Shown here one piece after another: positions 45,268 through 56,260 of a stretch of DNA of 64,000 bases. The DNA is from Impatiens glandulifera. Lineage: Eukaryota > Streptophyta > Magnoliopsida > Ericales > Balsaminaceae. The position numbers and the translations under genes were made by a program. Position 1 is the stretch's first letter, and every line of letters begins with the position of its first letter. The notes under the pieces were generated by a model. That model searched no databases. It saw only the letters and a program-made list of their open reading frames with translations, and was not told the DNA's origin. The stretch covers positions 1-64,000 of the forward strand of contig NW_025919291.1 in NCBI RefSeq assembly GCF_907164915.1, given 5' to 3'.

Positions 45268-46584
45268 CTAGAGTCGGGCATTTTCCTCCTCGGTTAGTTC
45301 TCGAACTAGTTCACTAAACTGCTCGGTCTTGAGTGGTGGTTCAGGTGCTAACTCGGTTTCTAAGGTAGGGATTTTATCAGGTTCTATGACCTTTGGTTCG
45401 GTTAGGACGGGTATTTCCGGTTCTGTCGGAATGGGTACTATGGGGTCGGTTCTAAAGTTAAGTTGCTTAGGTAACATTGCTAGCAGGTTCTTATACTCTT
45501 CTACCATATCATTCAATGCATTATATAACTCATCTTTAGTAAATTCTTCACAGGGAGAGCTAAATACTTGTTCCTCATTTACCATGAGGCATGTGAGTTC
45601 ATCATCACTGTCACTGTGAGCCCATAGACTTCCTCCATCGTCGGCTATCAGTGCTTTCTGAACCTCACTTCCTTCACCGGTTTGTTGATAGTTGTTTCGG
45701 TTATTTTGGTAATCCGGTTTCCGGTCATCCCTCCTCGGTTTTCTGCATTCCCACTTGAAGTGTCCCAAACAGTTGCAGTTATAACATCTTATATTGGATT
45801 TATCACCATAGTTGTAGTTTGTGGGTTGGCTTCTTTTCATGAACCTCCCAAATTTCTGTGCAAGCATTGCCATGGCATCCTCGGTGAACTGTTCGGCGGT
45901 TCTGATCGATGCAGGTGCAGGTGCAACCGGTTCTGTGGATGTGATCAGTGCTCTGGTTGAGGTTGAGGCCGAGACTTCTTCTTCGGTCCTAGATCTCATT
46001 TCAAACTCATACGCCTTAAGATCTTCGAATACATCATGCAGCTTCATCTTACTTAGGCAGTTTGATTCCCTCATCACCATTGTCTTTATGTCCCATGCAC
46101 TTGGAAGAGATCTTAAAGCTTTCATGATGACCTCCTTGTTGTCATACCTCTTGCCAAGAGTTGCTAGCTCATCTAACACACTAGTGAACCGGTCACTATA
46201 CTCCTTCATTGTCTCTCCCGGTTTAATCTCGATGCTTTCAAACTTCTGAGTTGCTACCATTACCTTGTTTTCCTTGGTTCTTTCATTTCCCTCATAAATC
46301 TGAATAACCGTGTCCCATGTTTCCTTTGCGGTTTTGCAGTCTCTGATCTTGCAGTATGTGTTTCTGTCCACACTGTTGGAGATCCGGTTTCTAGCATGGT
46401 TATCCAGGTTATTTCTTCTCCTATCTTCAGCTGTCCATTCCTTTCTGTCCTTATCAATGATTATCGGTCCTTCGGCCATAATGGACTCCATCTCATCATC
46501 CAAGGTGATTAAGTGTAGGTGCATGCGTGCCTTCCAGTTGGCAAAATCATCACCTTCTAGCATAGGAGGCCTATCGAAAGACAT
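45268..46584 (-). CDS. gag of element C, intact 438 aa
   Basis: Open from MSFDRPPMLEGDDFANWKAR, 26 bases after the primer site, to NARL. UBN2-type copia gag: RRRNNLDNHARNRISNSVDR, NERTKENKVMVATQKFESIE, KPGETMKEYSDRFTSVLDEL, SAWDIKTMVMRESNCL, AYEFEMRSRTEEE. One zinc knuckle, CYNCNCLGHFKWEC (plus about 45747-45788), then KPRRDDRKP and an acidic, proline-rich end. The TAG that ends it is followed in the same frame by the pol linker. Element B has a glutamate codon at that point, so this stop is probably a mutation rather than a natural gag-pol boundary. Gag would form the virus-like particle in the cytoplasm. Confidence 0.92.
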   Translation of the reverse strand: MSFDRPPMLEGDDFANWKARMHLHLITLDDEMESIMAEGPIIIDKDRKEWTAEDRRRNNLDNHARNRISNSVDRNTYCKIRDCKTAKETWDTVIQIYEGNERTKENKVMVATQKFESIEIKPGETMKEYSDRFTSVLDELATLGKRYDNKEVIMKALRSLPSAWDIKTMVMRESNCLSKMKLHDVFEDLKAYEFEMRSRTEEEVSASTSTRALITSTEPVAPAPASIRTAEQFTEDAMAMLAQKFGRFMKRSQPTNYNYGDKSNIRCYNCNCLGHFKWECRKPRRDDRKPDYQNNRNNYQQTGEGSEVQKALIADDGGSLWAHSDSDDELTCLMVNEEQVFSSPCEEFTKDELYNALNDMVEEYKNLLAMLPKQLNFRTDPIVPIPTEPEIPVLTEPKVIEPDKIPTLETELAPEPPLKTEQFSELVRELTEEENARL

Positions 46585-46609
46585 GCTTGCTTGAGTATTG
46601 AAACTAACC

Positions 46610-46621
46610 GCTCTGATACCA
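46610..46621 (-). other. Primer-binding site of element C
   Basis: TGGTATCAGAGC on the minus strand, two bases from the 5' LTR. Initiator Met tRNA type. Confidence 0.95.
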
Positions 46622-46623
46622 AT

Positions 46624-47937
46624 TGTTAGGATCTAGGTCGCCGCTGGAGGACCGGGGTTGAGCCGGTTTAGCGGGTCTCACTCAAAGGGTGGTGATTAAT
46701 CCTGTTAGAGATTAACACCAGGGTTTCAATACTACACAAACTGTCACAAACCCTTGAACTAGGTTCAAGCGCGGAAGAGGTTTGTTTCAGGTTGAAGCAG
46801 CACACTTGTATGATAGGCAGAACCGGTTTTGGATGATATAGGTTTGGAAATTGATGGGTCGGTTTTTGTAACCTGGTGATTCGGTTTGGATAGAGTCAAG
46901 TAGGTTAGAACGGTGTAGGTAAGTTAGTACAGGTCGGTTAGAAAATAGAGCCGGCAGAAAAGAAATAACAAGACAGGTTTTTTTATGGATATTCGGAGAT
47001 AAAACTCATACGTCACCCCTTCCTCTCGAAACTGCGAGAAGGATATTCACTAAGGAATACAAATACAATCCGATCGAGACTTATTTCCTGCTCGATAATA
47101 CCCTTACAATTTACACCGAAATTGTAAAATACACACTTCAACTTTAGCACTTATGCTTTCTAGAGAGAGAACACAATCTTATCACTTGTAAGTTAATTGT
47201 TCACTATATGACTTGTCGCGTATATGCCCCCCAGAATCTCTCTTGTGTCCCACCTTTACTCTTCTTCACCTGCTCCTTTTATAGGTGAAATATGTCAACG
47301 GTCATATTTCACTCCCTTGAATTTGATTGGCTGAGCAGAGGTTCAGTGATTCAGACTCTGCGGTCATCTTTTCAGACCTGGCGGTCAACTCTACAGACTT
47401 TACAGTCTGTTCTTCCGGTGTGTAAGACAAACCTGCTAGGTTTGTCTTTTACTCAATGTGGTAACTGTTGGTCAGACAGTTGTCTGTACTTGGAAGATTG
47501 CCTCTGATTTATCCTGAAAGTGGAAAGATCCTGTAGGACTGTCTTCTGCATCCTGCATACTTTCCTCAGACTTGTATGAATATGGAAATGTTCAGTCTGT
47601 TCCTTTGGTATCATTCTCAACAGATACTCAAAGTAACTTCTTGTGCTGGTCGGTCATTTGGCTTTTCACCGGATGGCTTCCGGTGTAATCGGTTTAACCG
47701 GACAGCTTCCGGTTATTCCTTTGCCTTCTAGCTGATCGGTTGTCTGGTGTTTCCGGTTTTTAGTTCTGGCCGATCCTTTCTTTGTGCGGTCATGTTCCGA
47801 ATATTCCTGGTCGGTTTACTATCTTGACCGGTTGATCTTTTTAGCCGGTTCATTTGTTTGACTGGTCCGGTTCCTTGTTCCTGCATGGAAGGTTTATTTA
47901 TGTTAAGTTCTGTGAACCGGTCTAATTTTATCTAACA
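46624..47937 (-). repeat. 5' LTR of element C
   Basis: 1314 bp, TGTTAGGATCTAGGTC to ATCTAACA. Near-identical to 34165-35476. Minus-strand TATA box at plus 47276-47283. Confidence 0.95.
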
Positions 47938-47942
47938 CATTT

Positions 47943-48594
47943 ATAGAACTTTGGCCTGAGAAAATTTCTGGAAGGATTTTATGCAATCCTCGATGATGTC
48001 ATCCTCGAATTCTATGAAAAAGGAAGGGTGATTGATGACTCGATCATTATTTCAGAAATAGAAGGAAGAGAGTTTTCTATCTCCGAAGAAGACTTTGTTA
48101 GCTTCTTCAAACTTCCTATGAAGGGGTTCTTTGAGTTCCCTCCTTCTCCGGATGACATTATCGACAAAATTTCACTCCTATTCTCAAACACTCCCTCTCA
48201 TATTCCAACTCATGGGGTTAAATCCTCTCTCAAAACCGAATATGAAATCCTCAACGACATCATTGGTAAATGCATTCTAGCCAAAGAATTCATTCACATC
48301 TACTCCAAGAGGATGTTTGAAATTATGGTTGTCATAACTAGAGACATTCCGATAAACTGTTCGAAGATCATTTTTGATAATCTAAAAAAAGATAATCTCC
48401 TCCCCTAGAATGCTGATTGGTTATGTTCCTCAACTCGGCATCTTCTTTTTCTTGTTCAATAATCATTCTCAGGCGTCTGGTCATAGTGCCAAAAACACCC
48501 AAATCTTAAACAAAGACAAAGTTCTTAGTTACATCAATAGGATTCAAAGAGCAAGTGGTAGGAGGGAATTGTTTCCTGAGTCTCCAAGTCAATA
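47943..48594 (+). pseudogene. Accessory 3' ORF of element A, second part
   Basis: Continues the ORF cut at 34164. One TAG is met immediately (where GL-type members have a coding residue), then NFGLRKFLEGFYAILDDVIL, the open part from 48028 (GREFSISEEDFVSFFKLPMK), HGVKSSLKTEYEILNDIIGK, FEIMVVI, PINCSKIIFDNLKK, a frameshift, then MLIGYVPQLGIFFF and GRRELFPESPSQ. It aligns with X, Y and Z over the whole shared domain, but it is clearly a separate lineage. It shows the domain is a standing part of these elements. Confidence 0.82.
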
Positions 48595-49097
48595 GATTTA
48601 GAATTTACCTCTTTCTTATTTTATGAAGTTAAAACTGGGAAAATATGAACCGGTCATTGTGTATTTTGAATCGACTATTTAACTAATTAATGAAAACATG
48701 GTTTATAAAAAATAAGAGGAATTAAATAAATTTCATAAATAAAATTAAAGTATCTAATTTAATTTACAACGGTTATAAAAGATTTATAATTTAAAATCAT
48801 AATGAATTTTTCTTAGGAATATGCTTATTTTTTAAATGGCATCATTTTTTCTTTTTAATGATATTTGAAAGGACACGCTAAGAAAGAAAAAGTAACATTT
48901 CAATTTTGCTTTATTTTGGGAAGTAGGAAACACGTTTAAAATCTCTTTACTCTAGAATACATACTTATATTTCATCCTATCTCTGCAGGTTGATTTAGAG
49001 TCAATCCTAAGTATAGAACACCGAAGATGAAATCTCTTCTCGGATATATTGAAGACTCTGCTTCAAGCACTTCCATATAATAACAAAAGAGCTTTTG
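48595..49097 (+). other. 3' remnant of element A with a second accessory ORF start
   Basis: Mostly AT-rich. At 48983-49080 the text QVDLESILSI followed, with a frameshift, by EDEISSR repeats the N-terminal signature of the accessory ORF at 34072. Element A thus probably had at least two such ORFs in tandem, the second cut off near 49097. No 3' LTR is found. Confidence 0.5.
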
Positions 49098-50623
49098 TGG
49101 CCCCCCATTAATAATTATATATTATATAATAATTAAAATATTCCGCCCCAGTAAAATGTATCATTTTCCCCATTAAAAAATATTCAACCTATAATCTTAA
49201 TAAAATTGAAATTCATTCTTGCAAAGAAAAAAGAAAAACCTAAGATTTAATTACGTCGGTTATAAATTAAAATTTATTCTCCCATATTCTACCGATTTTA
49301 AATTAAAATTTATTATCTTTTTAGATTTATATAATTTATAGTGTTATAACAATTTTGTATCTATGTGAATTGTTTTTAAAATTTTAATATTTGGATGATA
49401 ATTTTCTTAATATTGGATATATATACCATTTGAGAATCTTAAATTCAACAACATTTTTAATGTTAAATTTGAAAAGGAATAAAAACAAAATATTTTATCT
49501 TTTTAAGTCAAGAATTGATAATTCTTCAATTATAAACTCAGATTCAATTATTAATAAATATTATATTTCAAAAAAATCGTAAATCCCAGTTTAAATAGTT
49601 AAATATGCCTACTAAGTTTTTATTATTGTGTTATATTAGTTTTTTTTAAACAATTTAGTCGAATAAATTTTAAATATCACCTCCCCTTTTTTATATTTAT
49701 ATATAATAATTTTTATGAGATGATTCATAACTACCAATTAGGTTTTTTAATTTTTCCTAAATCAAATAGCTTCCTTTTATATAAATATATACATATATAT
49801 TTTTTATTTTGAAAATCTGAAAGTCAAAAATAGAAAAATAATTAGGGAAAAATGTTTGAAGAGAGGATTTGAAAAGGAATGGCATAGTACAATTTATTAT
49901 TCGTTTAAAAAATAATAAATTTTTTCTTTATTTTCTCTCTCATCTTCTATCATTTTCCAAACATTGATACGATAACATCTCATTCCTTTTTCTAAATTTC
50001 CAGCTCTTGTTACTCTTCAAAATAATAATATAATAAAAAAATTAAAAACTTGAATAATATAGTAATAAATAATCCCGACCTGCTCCTAATAAAAGAGAAG
50101 GAACCTATTTGATTTAGGAAATAATTAAAAGGCCTAAAACAGTAGGCAATCATGAATCATTTCATAAAAAATTATATATATATATATATTGTGTCTCTTC
50201 TAAACTTATTAATTTAAAAAATATATAATTAAATTAATTATACTTAATTAAATAATTTAAATAAAATAAAATATTATATTATACATTAAAATAAAATATA
50301 TTATATAAATATTAAAATAATAAATATTACATAAATATTAAAATAACACATATATAATTTTACTTAATCTTAAAAATATAAAATATATAATTAAAACTAA
50401 ATATATTAAATAAAATAATTCAAATAAATACTATAAATTAAAATAAAATGCGTTACATCAAAGTTACAATAAAATACATGATATAAAAATTAAAATAAAA
50501 TTATATTTTATCTTTATAATTCAATTTCATATATAACTTTTAATTTTATTTTAATTAAGATAAAAATTGTATAGAATAAAATTAATTAAAAATAAAATTA
50601 ATTATTTTAATAGTTATATAATG
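49098..50623. other. AT-rich region, no gene
   Basis: Very AT-rich, with a short (TA)n run at about 50176-50191 and long stretches of AAATATTAAAATAA-type sequence at 50220-50560. No ORF of interest and no terminal repeats seen. Confidence 0.7.
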
Positions 50624-51802
50624 TATCCCACACATGACTTGAAATTAGCAGTTGTGTTCAATTTGAAGATTTGGAAGCATTATCTTTAAGGTGAAAAGTG
50701 CCAGATCTTCACAGATCATCAAAGCCTGAAGTATTTGTACAATCAAAAGGAGTTCAACATGAGACAAAGACACTAGCTAAAGTTGGTTAAAGACTACGAT
50801 TGCGAAATTGTTTACCAACCAGGTAAAGCTAATGTGGTAGCAGACAATGCGTCGTAAGTCAAGTACACTAAATCAGATTACTTCACAACCAAACTTAGTT
50901 CTGGAATTCGAAAGGTTGGACCTGGCAGTGATAGAGCCAAAGCAATAGTGTATTTTAACAACTTTGTCTATTGTTCCAGGTTTAATTATTAGAATTCAGT
51001 TGGGTCAAGCTCAAGATCCACAACTAACTCTTTAGAGGAAAAGGGATGAAAAGAAAGGTACATCTTTGTATACAACTAAGAACAACCTGGTCTATCACAA
51101 GAATCATTTATGGGTACCATCAGTTGACTCATTAAGACAAGAAGTATTGGCTGAAGCACATTCCACTCCATACTCTGTTCATCCAGGTAGTACCAAGATG
51201 TTTGAAGATCTACAAATATTATACTGGTGGCCATGAATGAAGAAAGACACCATGAAATATGTGAGTGAATGCCTAACCTGCGAGCAAGTGAAAATTGAGC
51301 ATTAAAAGTCTTCTGGTTTGCTATGCCCATTGCCCATACATGTTTCAAAATGGGATGATATATCTATGGATTTCGTTGTTGGCTTACCCGTGACCCTTCG
51401 TAAGATGAATGCAATATGGGTCATAGTGGATCGTCTCACAAAGTCAAATCATTTTCTGGCAGTTAAAACAACTTTCACAATGACCCAATATGCATAATTA
51501 TACCTACAGGAAATCGTTCGGCTTCATGGAGTTCCAGCAAGAATCGTATCAGATCGTGATCCACGTTTCACTTCGCATTTCTGGGAAAGCTTGCACAAGG
51601 GTCTATGCACCAACTTAGCATTCAGTACTACCTTTCATCCTCAAACAGATGGTCAATCTGAGCGCGTGATCTAGATTTTAGCAGATCTATTGAGGGCTTG
51701 TTTAATCGATTATGGAGGCAATTGAGAGTCAAGGCTACCTTTGATTGAGTTTGCTTACAACAACAGTTTTCAGACTTCAATTGGTAGGCACCCTTTGAAG
51801 CT
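50624..51802 (+). pseudogene. Ty3/gypsy (element G) RNase H end and integrase, truncated
   Basis: Begins abruptly inside RNase H at YPTHDLKLAVVV, then CQIFTDHQSLKYLYNQKEFN and YDCEIVYQPGKANVVADNAS. The integrase zinc region (HSTPYSVHPGSTKM, CLTCEQVK) is followed by the core: [44 protein letters not shown] (the D, D and E of the catalytic triad). About eight in-frame stops are scattered, many of them TAG or TAA in place of tryptophan, glutamine or lysine codons. Gag, protease and RT are absent to the left. Confidence 0.92.
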
Positions 51803-52447
51803 TTGTATGGGAAGAAGTGTAGAACTCCCTTGCATTGGGATGAAGTGGGTGTGCGTGTTTTCATTGGGCCAGAATTAGTAGCCAATACCGTGGCCCTTGT
51901 AAGCAAGATCAGGGAAAGGTTATTAACAGCTCAAAGCCGACAAAAAAGTTACGCAGACAAGAAGCGGCGCGACCTCAAGTTTGATAGAGGTGACCATGTT
52001 TTCCTCAAGGTTTCTCCCTGTAAAGGAATAATTAGATTTGGGAAGAAAGGCAAGTTAAATCTCAGATATATTGGTCCCTTTGAGATCCTTGAAGAGGTCG
52101 GCGATGTGGCTTATAGACTACCTTTTCCTCTATGTTTGGATACAGTTCACAATGTGTTTCATGTGTCCAACATGCAGAAATATGTTCCCAATCCAACCCT
52201 CATTAATCATGAAAAAGATCAATGGGCTCCTGATCTGGTTTATGAAGAGGTCCCAACACAGATCATTGCTACACAAATCAAAAAGCTGGGGAACAAGGAG
52301 ATCAAAATGGTTAAGGTCCTTTGGAGCAACCATTCAAGTGATGAAGCGACATGGGAAGTAGAGCAGAACATGCAACGTGATTATCCCCAATTATTCGGTA
52401 CGTTTAATTTCGAGGTCGAAATTTTTATTAGTAGGGTAGAATTGTGA
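51803..52447 (+). CDS. Integrase C-terminus with chromodomain (element G)
   Basis: An open 214-codon frame, MYGKKCRTPLHWDEVGVRVF onward, that continues the integrase with a small frame change at about 51800. It includes KRRDLKFDRGDHVFLKVSP and RYIGPFEILEEVGDVAYRL (the GPY/F-like module), NVFHVSNMQKYV, then a chromodomain (YEEVPTQIIATQIKKLGNKE, VLWSNHSSDEATWEVEQNM). The chromodomain places G among the Tekay/Del-type chromoviruses, which use it to direct integration to heterochromatin. Only this part of pol is still open, so it is a remnant. Confidence 0.9.
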   Translation: MYGKKCRTPLHWDEVGVRVFIGPELVANTVALVSKIRERLLTAQSRQKSYADKKRRDLKFDRGDHVFLKVSPCKGIIRFGKKGKLNLRYIGPFEILEEVGDVAYRLPFPLCLDTVHNVFHVSNMQKYVPNPTLINHEKDQWAPDLVYEEVPTQIIATQIKKLGNKEIKMVKVLWSNHSSDEATWEVEQNMQRDYPQLFGTFNFEVEIFISRVEL

Positions 52448-52732
52448 CACCCAAAAATCACTTTAGGACTGAGGTTCTTCGGTCCGGGGCAAGGCCAAAG
52501 ACTTAGTGTAATTGTACTCACAACCGAGGAAATAGGATTCCAGAAAATCCAAGACATGGGACCGAGATAGATGCATTAAGGCCGTGGCATTTGATTTAAG
52601 ACCGAGACATTTTCTTTAGGGTCCAGACTGTGTTGTCTTAAGACTCGGAATATTGACTTAGGACCGAGAATCTTGCCTTAGACCGAGATCCATGACTTAT
52701 TTGGACAAGTCCTGTTCATTATTTGACTCTTG

Positions 52733-52940
52733 CCCATAGTTTAATTAACTTCTCATGGTTTTAATTAAACAACCCATGGTTTTAATTAAACAACCCATAG
52801 TTTTATTTAAAATACCCATGGTTTTAAATTCCAGCTCATGGTTTATTTAAACTACCCATGGTTTTAAATTCCAGCTCATGGTTTGTTTAAACAACCCATG
52901 ATTTTGTTAAGCAACCCATGGTTTTATTCAAACAACCCAT
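52733..52940. repeat. About 21-bp tandem repeat in U3 of LTR G
   Basis: Around ten units of CCCATGGTTTTAATTAAACA-type sequence, with 18- to 22-base variants (CATGGTTTATTTAAACTA, CCATGGTTTTAAATTCCAG). It sits about 100-300 bases upstream of the TATA box. Confidence 0.85.
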
Positions 52941-54203
52941 GCAATAACATATGCATCAGCCAAATGTCAAAAATATATAGACTCGTGCCTTTTATTTAGG
53001 ATATGGTGATACTTGTCTAGCCTACCCCACCAGGACTTAGGCTATATAAAGCTCACTATTAATTCATTCTCTTGGTGATGCCATTTTCTCTCTCTAAAAC
53101 GAAAATAGAGCCAACAAATCTCAGAAGACTTGTAAGAACAGCAAATCTTAGAGCCCTCGAAGATCATCAATCTTAGCAACTTTAAGATCATAAGGCAAGT
53201 AACTTTCTTGAAACCCACACATGTAATATTATTCATGTATTTTCTATAACTGATGCATGTTGTTCTTAAAACCATATTTGAATTTGCATGTGCATGATTT
53301 TAATGATAAATAGGGTTGATCATCATGTTTACAAAGTATGAGACGTTTTTATGGATTTATATCATAGTTTCCAAAATAATAATATGTCCTGCCTTGCATG
53401 TTCTTGATTTACAAAGATTGGTTTGGTTTTCCTTGCATGGTTCTGTTTTATAAAGCATATTCTAATTTTATAATCATGGTGAAACAATACAAGGCATTGA
53501 CGGATTTATGGGATGATGGCCAACCAAGATGAGCTCTAGTGGTTTGTTTAATTCCAAATTTATGGCTGATTTTATTATTATATGGGACTGAGTTCTGGAG
53601 ACGAGCTCCCATAATATCTACCCACACAGACATGTGTCCAAACAGGAATGTGGGATTTAGAGATGGACTCCGAAGAGTGCCCTTCCAATCATGTGCTCAA
53701 AAAGTCACGGATTCTTTCCTTCAGGATCAACTCTAAAGTTTTTAGGGTCAATTCATGTGCTCAAGCTATGACTGTATATTCACCATGATGAACATTCTTT
53801 TACAACTCACATGCATCTTTTTATAAATCATGTTTTTGCATAAACTACTTTTTGGAGAGGAAGGAAATCTTTTTATTGTATTAATTTGAAATCCTGTAAA
53901 TTTTTGTTGAGTCATTAGACTCACTATGCTTGTGTGGTGTAAATACTCCTCCTTAGCTTTATATGGTAGCTGAAGAGAATCTCTGGAGTGAAAGCAACAT
54001 GCATGATTGAGTGTGGAAGGAGGGACCTTAGCTGAATGTTTTTGTGTATTTTGTGAACTCATGTTGTATTACTGTATTTTGTTTTAAAACAGACTAAGTA
54101 TTTTGTAATGTTTCAAAATCGCTGGACCCTTTTTCTAGTAAGAAACAAAATGTTTATGGTATATTTTGGCATCAAGTACATATGTTTATAAAACATGTCT
54201 ATA

Positions 54204-54259
54204 AATGATGAATCCACCTTTTAGCTTTGTCTTTAAATGATGAATCCACCTTTTAGCTT
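54204..54259. repeat. Short direct repeat near the end of LTR G
   Basis: AAATGATGAATCCACCTTTT plus AGCTT occurs twice in a row, 32 bases apart. Confidence 0.85.
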
Positions 54260-54358
54260 CCGCTTATTTGACAGTTTCTGGCATGATTATATGTTCAAGC
54301 ATGTTTAGGTTTCACTATCTCTAGTCTAAATTGATAATTTAGATTTATGGACGTTTCA

Positions 54359-55063
54359 ATTGGTATAATATATAATATATAAATTGAATTTTTAAGTATT
54401 ATTTTATTTCAACTAGTTTAAATATATATATAAAATAATATTTATGAATAAATATTTGACATAAAATTAATATCATTTAAATTAATAATTTTAATAATGT
54501 ATAAATATTTTAGATAAAAATAATATTATTCAAACTTAATAATTTTGAATAGATTTAGTTGGTAAAAATTTGTAATATTATTAAATAATATATATAATAA
54601 AAAAAATAATTAGAGAAAAATGAATTATTATTATTAATTTATAAGTTATATGCGTGATTTATAAAAAAATTATAATGTTATTAGTTATAAATATTAATAT
54701 TTTAAAATAAACTAATATGTAACATTGCGTATATAAATATAAACGTTATTTATGTGAAATATATATTATTATATGATTATTGTGAAAAAAAAAATATATT
54801 TATATAAAATTAATAATAAAATAATATATATATATATATAAAATAAAAATAAAAATAAAAAAATATTAAAAAGAAAATTTATATATAATGAGAAAGAATA
54901 TGGAAAATGAAATTAATTAGGAATAAATTTAGGAGAGAGAATAATGTGATAAAGGTTTATATCAAATATTTAATTTTATGATTTAAAAATGATAAAAGAG
55001 ATTATATTATATTATATTATGATAGATAAAATAAAAATTAAATTAATTAATTAAGATAATAAA

Positions 55064-55095
<32 letters not shown>

Positions 55096-55409
55096 GATAA
55101 GAGAAAATAAATATTTAAGAATAAATTTAGGAAGGAGAAAATGCTTTAAGGCCTTCAATTATATGTTTTAAAGTGTTTTTTTAGTATGAGTTTTTAAAAT
55201 AATTTATATCAAATTAAACAACATTTTACTTATCTATCATTTATTACATCACTTAAATCATTAATCAAAATATTAAAATACTTTTTATTTTAAATTATTA
55301 ATTTTTTTTATTTATATTTATCAATCCTTTTAAATATTTTTACCAAAAATAATTAATACATCTTTAAAATCATTATTTTTCTCTGCATTGGTTTTTAAAA
55401 ACTCAGAAG

Positions 55410-55445
<36 letters not shown>

Positions 55446-55678
55446 AGAAAAAATAAAGAAAAAAATTAATTAGAAAAGAGAATTGAATGATTATTATTAA
55501 TTTATAAGTTATATGCATGACTTATAAAAAAAATTATATAATGTTATTATTTATATATTAAAATAAAAAAATATGTAAGATTGTGTATATAAATATAAAA
55601 ATTATTTAAGAGGTAATATATATTATTATATAATTATTGAGTAGAAAAAAATATTTATATAAAATTAATGATAAAAAG

Positions 55679-55735
<57 letters not shown>

Positions 55736-55854
55736 GAGAGAAAAAACAAAAAATTTCAGAAAAAAAAAATTTATATATATAATAAAAGAGGAAATGAAAA
55801 AGAAATTAATTAGCAATAAACGTAAGAAGGAATTAATGTGGTGAGCGACGAATT
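54359..55854. other. AT-rich low-complexity region with (TA)n microsatellites
   Basis: No gene. Dinucleotide (TA)n runs at about 54822-54840, 55069-55095, 55412-55442 and 55682-55733. Two related blocks (54590-54880 and 55440-55800) share TTATTATTAATTTATAAGTT and ATGCATGACTTATAAAA-type text, which suggests a diverged duplication of about 850 bp. Confidence 0.75.
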
Positions 55855-55954
55855 CAGATATTCTGTCCTAAGATGAGATAATGTCCCACTTCCTGTTTCA
55901 TAAAAGGGTGGAAAGAGAAAATTGAATATTAAAATAAAATCTCATATATATAAT

Positions 55955-56018
55955 TTTTTAGGGTTTAACGTTTAAAATTTAGGGTTTAGGGTTTAGAATT
56001 TAGGATTTACGGTTTATT
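55955..56018. repeat. Interstitial telomere-like repeats
   Basis: A run of degenerate TTTAGGG units (TTTAGGGTTTAACG..., TTTAGGGTTTAGGGTTTAG, TTTAGGATTTACGG), about eight units. The plant telomere repeat is TTTAGGG. Confidence 0.75.
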
Positions 56019-56123
56019 TCATATATATATATTATAATTTTTTATTTGTCTCATTTATCAAAATTATCGTTGATAAAAGTGTGTATCAAATATTTAATTT
56101 TATGTTTTAAACGTTATTATATA

Positions 56124-56260
56124 GGGAAATTTGATGAAATGACCCTACTAATTGACTTAAATGCGCTGGTAATCAGTGCCTAATAAAAATTGCGCAAATG
56201 ACCACTACCTATTTTTCGGACGAAAATACCCCCGTTGCGCAACACGAAATCGCGTTACGT
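56124..56260 (+). repeat. Left terminal inverted repeat
   Basis: Aligns with the inverse of 63205-63332 with small gaps. The inner part is CG-rich (GTTGCGCAACACGAAATCGC). Confidence 0.8.

Larger units (their letters stand above)
34165..47937 (-). mobile_element. Sirevirus-like Ty1/copia element C, full length, 13.8 kb
   Basis: A complete minus-strand element with LTRs, primer site, gag, pol, three accessory ORFs and paired polypurine tracts. It is related to element B across its length but belongs to a different subfamily by LTR sequence. Its LTRs differ at few positions by eye, so it is probably younger than A. It is nested in the accessory ORF of element A. Gag is open, while pol, Y and Z carry a few nonsense or frameshift lesions. 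It is the best-preserved copy of the X-Y-Z module in the window. Confidence 0.94.
52443..54358 (+). repeat. 3' LTR of gypsy element G
   Basis: Follows the purine-rich TTAGTAGGGTAGAAT and starts TGTGACACCC, a typical chromovirus LTR start. It ends ACGTTTCA at 54358. Length about 1916 bp. It contains a TATA box at about 53042 (GCTATATAAAGCTC). Without a 5' LTR the right boundary is inferred from the TG...CA form. Confidence 0.75.

Noticed and set aside
45262..45276. TAG between gag and pol of element C as a programmed readthrough site
   Set aside because: Element B has a sense codon at the same position and its own TAG elsewhere, so the stop is more likely a mutation.
53042..54062. Several short ORFs inside LTR G
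   Set aside because: They lie inside an LTR, are short, overlap on opposite strands and have no domain.
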